Numbered from the stretch's first letter, positions 19,010 to 29,097 are shown. The stretch: DNA of 64,000 nucleotides from Demequina sp. (GCF_016278775.1 NZ_JADQBF010000024.1:1-64000), one strand, 5' to 3'. A program made the numbers and translations. Notes: generated by a model from the sequence alone, not told the origin.

Positions 19010-19025
19010 GTGACGATCATGTGAC
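19010..19025 (-). promoter_or_regulatory. Candidate GlnR half-site between glnA2 and nadE
   Basis: Read towards glnA2, two GTCAC units are separated by exactly 6 nt, the a-n6-b half of a GlnR box. It lies 24-39 bp upstream of the glnA2 start. Only two pentamers are seen, so this is weaker than the glnA site. Confidence 0.4.
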
Positions 19026-19048
19026 ATGCCCTTGCGCCAGGCGCCGCG

Positions 19049-19054
19049 TAGGCT
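19049..19054 (+). promoter_or_regulatory. -10 box of nadE
   Basis: TAGGCT ends 6 nt before the nadE ATG at 19061. No ribosome binding site is present, supporting leaderless translation. Confidence 0.55.
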
Positions 19055-19060
19055 GGCGCC

Positions 19061-20710
19061 ATGTCTGGCCTCACGATAGCGCTCGCCCAAGTCAATCCCT
19101 GCGTCGGCGATATCGCTGGTAATGCAGCGCTTGTGCGAACCTCTGTGCGACAAGCCGCCGACGCGGGGGCCAGCCTCGTCGCGTTCCCTGAGATGGTGAT
19201 GACGGGATACCCCATCGAGGACTTGGCTCTGCGCGAGAGTTTTCAGCGCGCGGCCGAGCGCGCCGTCAAGGCACTTGCCTCCGGCCTGGAGGCGGACGGC
19301 CTGGGGTCCACGACGGTCATTCTTGGCACGCTGGGCGTCAGCAAGACCGGTATGCCCTTCAACCAGGCCGTCGTGATCAGAGACGGCAAGGTTCAGGCCC
19401 GCTACAACAAGCACCACCTGCCCAACTACGGGGTGTTTGACGAGCGTCGCATCTTCGCGCAGGGTGCAGACCGCCTTGTGGTCGACGTCGATGGCCGTCG
19501 CGTCGGCGTCGTCATTTGTGAAGACATCTGGCAAGACGGCGGCCCCGTCGCCGACATGGACGATGCTGGCATCGACCTGCTGGTGGTGCTCAACGGCTCG
19601 CCCTTCGAGGAGGGAAAGGGTCGCGTGCGCACCGACCTTGCGCGCCGACGCGCCGCAGAGGTGGGCGCGCCGCTCGCCTACGTCAATATGTGGGGAGGCC
19701 AAGACGACCTGGTCTTCGACGGCCACTCCTTCATCGTGGCGGCCGACGGCGAGTGGATGGCCAACTCCCCCGGATTTGCCGACGCCCTCCTCACGTGGAC
19801 ACTTCCAGGAGCGGGCGAGTCTCCCGTGCCGTCCTCCGTGGTCGACTTCGCCTCTGACGACGAGCAGGTGTACCACGCGATCGTCACGGGTCTGCGCGAC
19901 TACGTCACCAAGAACGGTTTCAGTTCCGTGGTGCTCGGGGTTTCAGGCGGCATCGACTCGGCGCTGACCGCCACGATCGCCGCCGACGCGGTGGGCGGCG
20001 AAAACGTGGTGGGCGTGTCGATGCCGTCGTCGTTCTCCTCAGAGCACTCCAAAGACGACGCCGCCGACCTGGCCAAGCGCATCGGCGCCGACTATCGCGT
20101 GCAGCCGATCGCGCCCATGGTCGACGCCTTCCAGCAAGAGTTGGCGCTCACCGGCGTGCCGGAAGAAAACCTGCAGGCCCGCGTGCGTGGCGTGATCCTG
20201 ATGGCGATCTCAAACCGCGAGGGCCACCTGGTGATCGCGCCCGGCAACAAGTCCGAGCTCGCCACCGGCTATGCGACCATCTACGACGCAGGCAGCATCG
20301 GGGGCTTCGCACCCCTCAAGGACGTGGACAAGTCCCGCGTGTGGGAGTTGGCGCGGTGGCGCAACGCCGTGGCGGCCGAGCGCGGCGAGGTCGAGCCGAT
20401 CCCCGTGAACTCGATCGAGAAGCCGCCCAGCGCCGAACTACGTCCAGGCCAGACAGACCAAGACTCGCTGCCCCCTTACGACCTCCTCGACGAGGTGCTC
20501 GACGCCTACGTGGAGCACGCGGAGGGCAGGGCCGAGTTGTTGGCGCGCGGCTTTGACGAGGCCGTGGTGGACAAGGTGCTGTCGCTCGTTGACCGCGCGG
20601 AGTGGAAGCGTCGTCAGTACCCGCCTGGACCCAAGGTGACGGCTCTCGCGTTCGGTCGCGACAGACGACTGCCGATTACCAGCCGCTGGCGTGAGAAAGT
20701 GGAGCCATGA
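19061..20710 (+). CDS. nadE: Glutamine-dependent NAD+ synthetase
   Basis: Last step of NAD+ synthesis: amidation of deaminated NAD with ammonia from glutamine. It has 549 residues. The N-terminal nitrilase-like glutaminase has its triad in VAFPEMVMTGYP (Glu), YNKHHLPNYGVFDE (Lys) and VVICEDIWQDGG (Cys). The C-terminal synthetase has the PP-loop SGGIDSALTATIA and the NKSELATGYATIYDAGSIGG segment. It is the shorter glutamine-dependent form, compared with about 680 residues in mycobacteria. The panB ATG overlaps the stop (ATGA), so the two form an operon of cofactor genes. Confidence 0.95.
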   Translation: MSGLTIALAQVNPCVGDIAGNAALVRTSVRQAADAGASLVAFPEMVMTGYPIEDLALRESFQRAAERAVKALASGLEADGLGSTTVILGTLGVSKTGMPFNQAVVIRDGKVQARYNKHHLPNYGVFDERRIFAQGADRLVVDVDGRRVGVVICEDIWQDGGPVADMDDAGIDLLVVLNGSPFEEGKGRVRTDLARRRAAEVGAPLAYVNMWGGQDDLVFDGHSFIVAADGEWMANSPGFADALLTWTLPGAGESPVPSSVVDFASDDEQVYHAIVTGLRDYVTKNGFSSVVLGVSGGIDSALTATIAADAVGGENVVGVSMPSSFSSEHSKDDAADLAKRIGADYRVQPIAPMVDAFQQELALTGVPEENLQARVRGVILMAISNREGHLVIAPGNKSELATGYATIYDAGSIGGFAPLKDVDKSRVWELARWRNAVAAERGEVEPIPVNSIEKPPSAELRPGQTDQDSLPPYDLLDEVLDAYVEHAEGRAELLARGFDEAVVDKVLSLVDRAEWKRRQYPPGPKVTALAFGRDRRLPITSRWREKVEP

Positions 20711-21516
20711 CCGACCGCAAGAAGGTGCGCATCCACCACTTCCGCGAGATGAAGTCCCGCGGTGAGAAGATCACGATGCTCACGGCATACGACTTCCCCA
20801 CGGCCAAGCTGTTTGACGAGGCTGGGGTAGACGTCCTGCTCGTGGGCGACTCGCTCGGCGACAACATCCTGGGCCACGACAACACTGGCACCGTCACTCT
20901 CGACGAGATGATCCCGTTGGCCCGTGCCGTCTCGCGCGGCGCCCAGAAGGCCTTTGTGGTGGCGGACCTGCCGTTCGGCACCTATGAGGTGTCGCCTCAG
21001 CAGGCTGTCGAGTCCTCGATTCGCATGATGAAGGAGGCCCAGCCGCACGCCATCAAGTTCGAGGGCGGGCGCCGCATTGCCCCGCAGGTGAAGGCCCTCG
21101 CCGACGCTGGCATCCCCTTTGTAGGCCATCTCGGCTTCACGCCACAGTCAGAGAACATGCTGGGCGGGCGGCGGATCCAGGGCAGGGGCGACGGCGCCTA
21201 CGACGAGATGCTCGCCGACGCCGTGGCCCTCCAAGAAGCGGGCGCCTGCATGATCGTCCTCGAGATGGTCATCTCGCCCGTGGCGGAGAAACTCACGGCC
21301 GCCCTGGACATTCCGACCATCGGCATCGGCGCGGGACCCCACACTGACGGCCAGGTGCTCGTGTGGCTCGACGCTCTCGGCATGTCCGACTGGAGCCCCA
21401 GTTTCTCCAAGCATTTTGGCGAGGTGGGCAAGGCCATGCGCGACGCTGCCGCGTCGTATGTGAACGAGGTCAAGGGCGCGACGTTCCCCAGCGCCGACCA
21501 CACGTTCGACGAATAG
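20707..21516 (+). CDS. panB: 3-methyl-2-oxobutanoate hydroxymethyltransferase
   Basis: First committed step of pantothenate synthesis, making ketopantoate from 2-oxoisovalerate and methylene-tetrahydrofolate in the cytoplasm. It has 269 residues. LTAYDFPTAKLFDEAGVDVLLVGDSLG contains the metal-binding Asp, ADLPFGTYEVSPQQA is the ketopantoate loop, and AIKFEGGRR and MIVLEMV carry further active-site residues. The ATG overlaps the nadE stop by 4 nt. It is the only pantothenate gene in the window. Confidence 0.95.
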   Translation: MTDRKKVRIHHFREMKSRGEKITMLTAYDFPTAKLFDEAGVDVLLVGDSLGDNILGHDNTGTVTLDEMIPLARAVSRGAQKAFVVADLPFGTYEVSPQQAVESSIRMMKEAQPHAIKFEGGRRIAPQVKALADAGIPFVGHLGFTPQSENMLGGRRIQGRGDGAYDEMLADAVALQEAGACMIVLEMVISPVAEKLTAALDIPTIGIGAGPHTDGQVLVWLDALGMSDWSPSFSKHFGEVGKAMRDAAASYVNEVKGATFPSADHTFDE

Positions 21517-21533
21517 CCCTCACGGGATGTGGG

Positions 21534-21731
21534 CTAGTCCTCGCCCTTCCACTCGGCATCGGCGTCGTCCCATGCGTCGGAGCGCTTCTCGGCCGTCTCG
21601 AGCGCCTGGGACGCCTCGTCGAAACTGGCATACGGGCCAAGCAAGTGCTCCCACGGGCTGAGGCGCCCCTTCTCCACCATGCGAGTCTGCGTGTTGAAGT
21701 AGTACTCCGTGTTGTCGCTTGCCTCGTGCAT
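21534..21731 (-). CDS. Small SPOR-like acidic protein
   Basis: Protein of 65 residues: EYYFNTQTRMVEKGRLSPW then LGPYASFDEASQALETAEKR, and an acidic tail rich in Asp, Glu and Trp. The size, the leading YYFNTQTxxVE and the PYxxxxEAxxAL pattern match short SPOR-like proteins that actinobacteria encode beside methionine aminopeptidase. AGGAGG, 6 nt before the ATG, is one of the best ribosome binding sites in the window and argues strongly that it is translated. It lies between panB (convergent) and map (divergent, 32 bp away). No signal peptide is present. The role is unknown. Confidence 0.8.
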   Translation of the reverse strand: MHEASDNTEYYFNTQTRMVEKGRLSPWEHLLGPYASFDEASQALETAEKRSDAWDDADAEWKGED

Positions 21732-21750
21732 GTTCGGCCTCCTGCGCCCT

Positions 21751-21756
21751 TAGACT
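21751..21756 (+). promoter_or_regulatory. -10 box of map
   Basis: TAGACT ends 7 nt before the ATG at 21764, and no ribosome binding site is visible. This favours the 21764 start and a leaderless map-ppgK mRNA. Confidence 0.55.
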
Positions 21757-21763
21757 GCCAAGT

Positions 21764-22645
21764 ATGGCCCCCGCACGCGAGAGCATCACCAAGGGCTCAG
21801 TCTCCCCGATGCGCCCCGTCCCCGCCAGCATTCCCCGTCCCGAGTACGTGGGCAAGAAGCGAGCTGCCACGTGGAAGGGCGGCGATGTCCACAGCGACGA
21901 GATCGTGGAGCGCATCCGCATCAGCGCGAAGATCGCCGCGCAGGCTCTCGCCGAGGTGGGCCGTCACGTCGTGCCTGGAGTGACCACGGACGAGCTCGAC
22001 CGGGTCGGGCACGAATTTCTCATGGACCACGGGGCATACCCCTCCACGCTTGGCTACCCTGGCGCCGCGGGCAGGCCGCCGTTTCCCAAGGGACTGTGCG
22101 CCTCCGTGAACGAGGTGGTGTGCCACGGGATCCCCGACGACACGGTTGTTCAGGACGGCGACCTCGTCAAGATTGACATCACCGCCTATCTCAACGGTGT
22201 GCACGGCGACAATTGCGGCTCGTTCATCGCTGGCGAGGGCAGCGCACAGACGCGCCAGCTGCTCGAGGTGGCCCGCGAGGCCACCATGCGCGGCATCAAG
22301 GCCGCCCACGCAGGGCGCCAGGTCAACGTCATCGGCCGCGTCATCGAGAAGTACGCTGCACGCTTCGGCTACGAGTCGGTGAGGAACTACACCGGCCATG
22401 GCGTGGGCCCCGCATTTCACAGCGGCCTCGTGATCCCCCACTATGACTCGGCTCCCTACCACGACGACGTCATCGAGCCAGGCATGGTGTTCACCGTCGA
22501 GCCCATGATCGTGGCCGGATCAGAGGCGAACCGCGAATGGGATGACGGCTGGACCGTGGTCACCAAGGACGGCTCGTGGGTCGCGCAGTTTGAACACACC
22601 ATCTACATCACGCCCGATGGCCCGGAGGTTCTGACCACCCCATGA
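21764..22645 (+). CDS. map: Methionine aminopeptidase, type I
   Basis: Removes the N-terminal methionine from new proteins. It has 293 residues with an actinobacterial N-terminal extension (about 1-45, Pro-rich, including PRPEYVGKKRAATWKGGD) before the catalytic pita-bread domain. Metal ligands are in DLVKIDITAYLNGVHGDNCGSF (two Asp), NYTGHGVGPAFH (His), FTVEPMI (Glu) and AQFEHTIYI (Glu), and VCHGIPDD carries the conserved His. Frame-compatible sequence reaches to 21719, but the ATG at 21764 is chosen because of the TAGACT box 7 nt upstream. The stop overlaps the ppgK start (ATGA). Confidence 0.94.
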   Translation: MAPARESITKGSVSPMRPVPASIPRPEYVGKKRAATWKGGDVHSDEIVERIRISAKIAAQALAEVGRHVVPGVTTDELDRVGHEFLMDHGAYPSTLGYPGAAGRPPFPKGLCASVNEVVCHGIPDDTVVQDGDLVKIDITAYLNGVHGDNCGSFIAGEGSAQTRQLLEVAREATMRGIKAAHAGRQVNVIGRVIEKYAARFGYESVRNYTGHGVGPAFHSGLVIPHYDSAPYHDDVIEPGMVFTVEPMIVAGSEANREWDDGWTVVTKDGSWVAQFEHTIYITPDGPEVLTTP

Positions 22646-23475
22646 GCAAACACATCGCACTCGGCGTCGACATCGGCGGCAGCGGCATCAAGGCGGCCCC
22701 CGTGAACCTCAAGACGGGAGCCTTCACGGAAGACCGCTACCGCGTGGCGACGCCCCAACCGGCAACCCCAGACGCCGTCGGGAGCGCCGTGGCCAAGGTG
22801 GTCTCCAAGTTCTCCCCCTCCAAGAAGACGCCCATCGGCATCACCTTCCCCGGCGTCGTCCAGCACGGGGTGGTCAAGTTCGCCCCCAACATGGACCAGT
22901 CCTGGATCGGCGTCAACATTGACGACGTCATGCGCGACTACATCGGCCGCTTCGTTCACACGCTCAACGACGCGGACGCCGCCGGCTATGGCGAGTTCCT
23001 CTACGGTGCCGCGCACGGCCGCGACGGCGTCGTGTTCTTGGCCACGCTAGGCACTGGCATCGGGAGTGCCGTCATTGTGGACGGAGAAGTCGTGCCCAAC
23101 ACGGAACTGGGGCACCTCATCATCGACGGCCGCGACGCAGAGGAGTACGCGGCTGAGTCGGCACGCGAGCGCCACGACCTCGACTGGGACGAGTGGTCCG
23201 GTCACTTGCAGAAGTACTTCTCAGAGGTCGAGCGGCTGATCTGGCCCGACCTCATCATCGTGGGCGGGGGCGTATCGAAGGCTCACGAGAACTTCCTGCC
23301 CAAGCTCGCGTTGCGATCCCCCATCGTGCCTGCGGAACTCCTCAATGGCGCCGGGATCGTAGGAGCTGCGGCCGGCGCGGCTCACTTCCGCGACCGGGAG
23401 CAACTCAAGGAGAAGGCAGAAGCGAAGAAGGCGAAGGCGGCGGCCAAGCGCGAAGCCAAGAAGAACTCCAACTGA
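22642..23475 (+). CDS. ppgK: Polyphosphate glucokinase (ROK family)
   Basis: Phosphorylates glucose with polyphosphate or ATP. It has 277 residues, with the phosphate-binding motif LGVDIGGSGIKAAPV, the GITFPGVV segment, the catalytic Asp in LNDADAAGYGE, the adenosine motif FLATLGTGIGSAVIVDG, and ELGHLIIDGRDAEEYAA of the polyphosphate-using group, which lacks the usual ROK zinc cysteines. The last 30 residues are Lys/Ala/Glu-rich (EKAEAKKAKAAAKREAKK), perhaps binding polyphosphate. It is coupled to map by an ATGA overlap. With alpha-glucosidase and glycogen phosphorylase nearby it would feed freed glucose into glycolysis. Confidence 0.93.
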   Translation: MSKHIALGVDIGGSGIKAAPVNLKTGAFTEDRYRVATPQPATPDAVGSAVAKVVSKFSPSKKTPIGITFPGVVQHGVVKFAPNMDQSWIGVNIDDVMRDYIGRFVHTLNDADAAGYGEFLYGAAHGRDGVVFLATLGTGIGSAVIVDGEVVPNTELGHLIIDGRDAEEYAAESARERHDLDWDEWSGHLQKYFSEVERLIWPDLIIVGGGVSKAHENFLPKLALRSPIVPAELLNGAGIVGAAAGAAHFRDREQLKEKAEAKKAKAAAKREAKKNSN

Positions 23476-23511
23476 GCAGAGCCCCGGTTCGCCCTGCGTC
23501 CACCAAGTGCA

Positions 23512-23517
23512 TACGGT
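23512..23517 (+). promoter_or_regulatory. -10 box of treS
   Basis: TACGGT ends 6 nt before the treS ATG at 23524. No ribosome binding site is present. Confidence 0.5.
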
Positions 23518-23523
23518 AGACGT

Positions 23524-25214
<1,691 letters not shown>

Positions 25215-25218
<4 letters not shown>

Positions 25219-26531
25219 GTCAGTGGATAGAACGCCCGGAACTGAGCGCCTACCTGGCGCGCCAGCGCTGGTTCGGCCAAGGCACGGACGAGGTCGCCAT
25301 CACCCACGTGCGTGAGTTGGAGTGGCTGAGCGACCCCGGCGAAGGGCTGGGAGTGCGCTTCGAGCTGGTAGACGCTGGGTCGCTGTTCAACGTGCCGCTG
25401 TCCTACCGGCTGCACCCGCGTGAGGATCTCAGTTACGGCTTCATCGGCGCGGGGTCGCTGGATGGCCAGATCTTCTACGTGTACGACGCCCTGCACGACC
25501 CCGAGGCTCGCGGCATACTGCTACGCGGGTTTGCCGACGGCATCGACAGTCCAGCCGACATCTCCTACTCCCGGCTCGAGGGCTTCTCTCTCGAGATCGA
25601 TACTGACAGCGTGCTGATGTCTGCGGAGCAGAGCAACACTTCTGTGATCGTGGGCGACAGCCTCGTCAAGTTCTTCCGCAAGCTGGCCCCTGGGCGCAAT
25701 CCCGACATCGAGATTCAAGCGGCGCTCACCCACCTGGGTTCCGAAGAGATTCCACCACTCCAGGGCTGGATCACCAGCGGCGACATCGACCTCGCGATGA
25801 TCGGGGCCTTCCAGCGGTCGGCAACCGACGGCTGGGACACGGCCAGGGCGAGCGTCCGCGCCTTGCAGGACGACGCCGTGCGCGCGCGGGAGGCCGGCGG
25901 CGACTTCGCCGGAGAGTCCGAGCGCCTGGGGCAAACGCTCGCCGTGGTGCACGAGCAGATGCGGGAGACCCTCCCCACCGCCAGTTGGGGGCCAGCGGAT
26001 GTCGACGCACTTCTTGCCCGCCTGAACGGGCGCCTTGACGAGGCTGTGGCCAGGCACGACATCGTCGGAGCCTATGCGGACCGTGCGCGTGCGGCCTATG
26101 CAGCCGTCGACTCCAACACGCCCGTTCCTGTGCAACGCGTGCATGGAGACTTTCACCTGGGCCAGACCCTCCGCACCACAGCCGGGTGGATGATCATCGA
26201 CTTCGAGGGCGAGCCAGCGCAACCTCTGCCGGACCGCGTCCGCCTCGACTCCGTGGCCCGAGACGTCGCCGGATTGTTGCGCTCTTTGGACTACGCGGCG
26301 CATTCCGTTGCGATCGTGCAGGGCGTGGAGGAGACCGCGTACATCGACGATTGGGTGCGGCGCAATCGGATCGCCTTCTTGCGCGGGTACGGGCATGAGG
26401 CATCCGACGCGGCTCTCGCGCTGCTCCACGCCTACGAAATCGACAAGACGCTCTACGAGGTGGTCTACGAGTCGAACTACCGTCCGGACTGGGTGCAGAT
26501 CCCGCTGGGCGCTCTCAACCGCCTGCTCTGA
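25215..26531 (+). CDS. mak: Maltokinase (Pep2/Mak1)
   Basis: Phosphorylates maltose to maltose 1-phosphate with ATP, supplying GlgE for alpha-glucan synthesis. It has 438 residues. The N-terminal cap domain starts IERPELSAYLARQRWFGQG, typical of Pep2. The aminoglycoside-phosphotransferase-like kinase fold follows, with VIVGDSLVKFFRKL (ATP-site Lys), the catalytic loop RVHGDFHLGQTLRT and the metal-binding IIDFEGEPAQPLPDR. The C-terminus is LYEVVYESNYRPDWVQIPLG, highly conserved in this family. The ATG overlaps the treS stop, fixing the start and the functional pairing. Confidence 0.94.
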
Positions 26532-26549
26532 CGCGCCTCACATCGGGGC

Positions 26550-26575
26550 CTGTCGCGACAGGGACCACGGTCCCA
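26550..26575 (+). other. Two overlapping inverted repeats between mak and fadD
   Basis: CCTGTCGCGACAGG (26550-26563) is a perfect 14-bp palindrome, and GGGACC-AC-GGTCCC (26562-26575) is a second perfect inverted repeat sharing two bases with it. They may terminate treS-mak or act as an operator for the following gene. Position alone (18 bp after one stop, about 30 bp before the next start) does not decide. Confidence 0.6.
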
Positions 26576-26605
26576 GCGCGCGCCACGACGCTCACTAAAA
26601 TGCGA

Positions 26606-28414
26606 ATGGTGGAGACGTCAACGAAGACAGAGTTCGGTATCCCTGCGCTAGTGACGGTCGGAGACCACGTCTCCACCACGGCGCTCATGCGCGAGAAGGC
26701 AACCGAGCATCCCGGCAGGCTGTATTGCGAGTACAAGTCCCCCACTGGGGCGTGGATTCCGGTGACGCTCAGCGAGTTCGCGGATCAGGTCACCGCCGTC
26801 GCCAAGGGGCTCGCCTCCTCTGGCGTCGCGCCGGGTGCAAGCGTGGGGCTGATGGCGTCGACCCGCTTCGAGTGGGCGCTGTTCGATTTCGCCATCATGG
26901 CGGCAGGCGGCATCACCGTGCCGATCTATCCCAGTTCGTCGGCGTCTCAAGTCGCGTGGATCGCCGAGGACGCGGCGCTCACGCTCCTCATCGTGGAGAG
27001 CCCCGCGTCAGCCAAGATCGCTCCTGGCTCGCTCAAGGTACTGGCCATCGAGGGCGATTCGCCCGCCGTCGACATTCTCGTCTCGGCCGGGGAGCAGATG
27101 TCAGACGAGGAGCTCGTGGCCCGCACCGCTGGCGTCGCCCCAGACGAGGTCGCCTCCATCGTGTACACGTCCGGCACCACGGGCAACCCGAAGGGGGTCG
27201 AGCTCACGCACCGCAACCTGGTAGAGCACGCCCTCAATGCCACCGCGTACCCGGAACTGCAGAAGCTCACGTCCCCTGAGCAGCGCATCTTGCTGTTCTT
27301 GCCCTTGGCGCACGTGCTGGCGCGCCACCTTGAGATCCTCACCATGGCGTCGGGAATGACGCTCGGCTTTGCCCCGTCGCCAGCGACCCTCCCCGCGGAC
27401 CTCAAGTCCTTCAAGCCTCACTGGATGCTCGCGGTTCCCCGCGTGCTCGAGGCGTTCTACAACACGGCCGACGCTCGCACCGGAGGTGGGATCAAACAGC
27501 GGTTGTTCAGGTGGTCGGCAGGCGTGTCGCGGCGCGCGTCCGCGCGGAGGCAAAGTGGCCGACTCGGCCCTATCCTGGCGCTCCAGCTGCGTGTGGCCGA
27601 TTCGCTCGTGCTGCACAAGGTGCGGGCGGCGATGGGCGGCGAGATGCAGTACGTCGTGTCTGGCGGCGCGCGCCTATCCCCCGCCCTGGCTCACTTCTAT
27701 GCGGGCCTGGGCGTCACGGTGTTGGAGGGGTACGGACTCACCGAGTCCTCCGCTCCGGCCACGTGCAACCCTCAAGACGCTCCGCGTGTGGGCACAGTGG
27801 GACTGCCGCTCCCCGGTTGCACCGTGCGCATCGCGGATGACGGCGAGGTGCTCATCAAGGGGCCCAACGTGTTCGCCGGGTACCACCACCGCGCGGACCT
27901 CACGGCGGAGGTGCTGCGGGACGGCTGGTTCGCCACTGGCGACCTCGGCAGCCTTGACGCGGACGGCTACCTCACGATCACGGGCCGCAAGAAGGAGATC
28001 ATCGTCACCGACGCTGGCAAGAATGTGCAGCCCGCGGCGCTCGAGGATGCGATCAGGCCGGATCCGATCATCCAAGAAGTGATCGTCGTGGGCGACGGCA
28101 AGCCCTTCATTGGCGCCTTGATCGCGCTCGATACTCAGATGCTGGCGGCGTGGCTCAATTCTCACGGCCTGCCAAAGATGACCATCGCGGAGGCAGCCGA
28201 GCACCCCGACGTCAAGGCCCACCTCAAGTCCGTGGTCGACGCGGCAAACGCGCACGTCTCGAAGGTGGAAGCAATCCGCAAGTGGCGGGTGCTTCCAAGG
28301 GAGCTGACCGAGGCAGAGGGCGAGTTCTCCGCGTCCATGAAGGTGCGACGCAGGGTGGTGTTGGAACACTTCGCCGACGTCGCGGACCAGATCTACGCGA
28401 GCGCGCGCCGGTAG
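26606..28414 (+). CDS. Long-chain acyl-CoA synthetase, AMP-forming (FadD15-like)
   Basis: Activates long-chain fatty acids as acyl-CoA through an acyl-adenylate. It has about 602 residues. AMP-binding motifs: SIVYTSGTTGNPKGVELTH (P-loop), LEGYGLTESSAP, GWFATGDLGSLDADGYLTI and GRKKEIIVTDAGKNVQP. The C-terminal lysine region is MKVRRRVVLEHF. No membrane helix is evident, so it is probably peripheral. Length and domain spacing resemble mycobacterial FadD15. The start is uncertain: ATG 26600 overlaps a TAAAAT box (26596-26601), so ATG 26606 or GTG 26609 is preferred. GTG 26609 is 7 nt from the box, the spacing seen at other genes here. It ends 3 bp from the convergent PadR gene. Confidence 0.88.
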   Translation: MVETSTKTEFGIPALVTVGDHVSTTALMREKATEHPGRLYCEYKSPTGAWIPVTLSEFADQVTAVAKGLASSGVAPGASVGLMASTRFEWALFDFAIMAAGGITVPIYPSSSASQVAWIAEDAALTLLIVESPASAKIAPGSLKVLAIEGDSPAVDILVSAGEQMSDEELVARTAGVAPDEVASIVYTSGTTGNPKGVELTHRNLVEHALNATAYPELQKLTSPEQRILLFLPLAHVLARHLEILTMASGMTLGFAPSPATLPADLKSFKPHWMLAVPRVLEAFYNTADARTGGGIKQRLFRWSAGVSRRASARRQSGRLGPILALQLRVADSLVLHKVRAAMGGEMQYVVSGGARLSPALAHFYAGLGVTVLEGYGLTESSAPATCNPQDAPRVGTVGLPLPGCTVRIADDGEVLIKGPNVFAGYHHRADLTAEVLRDGWFATGDLGSLDADGYLTITGRKKEIIVTDAGKNVQPAALEDAIRPDPIIQEVIVVGDGKPFIGALIALDTQMLAAWLNSHGLPKMTIAEAAEHPDVKAHLKSVVDAANAHVSKVEAIRKWRVLPRELTEAEGEFSASMKVRRRVVLEHFADVADQIYASARR

Positions 28415-28417
28415 GCG

Positions 28418-29053
28418 CTAGGCGTCGTCTCCGGCTAGCAGGCCGTACATCGCCTTGCGCGCGTCTGACAGGATCTGAACCGCCTTGGCGCCCGCACCGT
28501 CAGTGCCCTGATGGCGGGCGACGTGCATGGCCGCGTCTCTCAGCGCCGCCAACTCAGCCCTGATCTGGCCCGCGGACCCCTCTGGCGACGGCTCGCTAGC
28601 GAAGACCGCAGCGGCGGCCTCTGTATGCCCGGCGACCCATTCCACGCCTTCTTCCGTGAGAGAGGCGGTCTTGCGTCCGTCAACGGTGTCGATCGTGATG
28701 AGTCCCTCGTCTTCAAGCGACTGAAGCGTCGGGTAGATGGACCCGGGGCTGGGGGTCCACTCCCCGTTGCTGCGATCCTCGATGGCCCTGATGAGGTCGT
28801 AGCCGTGGCGCGGCTGTTCGGCGAGCAGCACCAGCACGGCGGCGCGCACGTCGCCCCGAGGACGGCCTCCTCGCGATCCGGCGCCTCGCCTGCCACTACC
28901 GGGCCCACGCCCTCGGCCCCCGCCACGAGGGCCACGGCCGCCGTGACGCCCCAACTCGTCCCCCTCGCCGAAACCCGAGTGCCTGTTCATGGGGCCTGCC
29001 AGGGCCTCCCCGCGATGGCCTCGCGGTCCGAACTTCTTGTGTGAGTGCCTCAC
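28418..29053 (-). CDS. PadR family transcriptional regulator with Gly/Arg-rich N-terminus
   Basis: From the GTG at 29053, which has GAAGGGA 6 nt upstream, the protein has 211 residues. Residues 36-68 are almost entirely Gly and Arg, an unusual disordered extension. The PadR winged helix follows (about 69-145): VLVLLAEQPRHGYDLIRAIEDRS, then WTPSPGSIYPTLQSLEDEGLI and TASLTEEG. The last 60 residues form the dimerising helical domain. A perfect 16-bp palindrome lies 29 bp upstream of the start and probably binds this protein. The neighbouring GNAT gene diverges from it, and no obvious exporter lies beside it, although PadR regulators often control one. Confidence 0.88.
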   Translation of the reverse strand: MRHSHKKFGPRGHRGEALAGPMNRHSGFGEGDELGRHGGRGPRGGGRGRGPGSGRRGAGSRGGRPRGDVRAAVLVLLAEQPRHGYDLIRAIEDRSNGEWTPSPGSIYPTLQSLEDEGLITIDTVDGRKTASLTEEGVEWVAGHTEAAAAVFASEPSPEGSAGQIRAELAALRDAAMHVARHQGTDGAGAKAVQILSDARKAMYGLLAGDDA

Positions 29054-29081
29054 GATGTGTCCCTTCTCTCCGATGACACAC

Positions 29082-29097
29082 TCACGATATATCGTGA
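29082..29097. promoter_or_regulatory. Perfect 16-bp palindrome, probable PadR operator
   Basis: TCACGATATATCGTGA is fully self-complementary, A+T-rich at the centre in a G+C-rich context, and lies between the divergent PadR and GNAT genes. It overlaps the expected PadR promoter region, consistent with autorepression. Confidence 0.75.
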
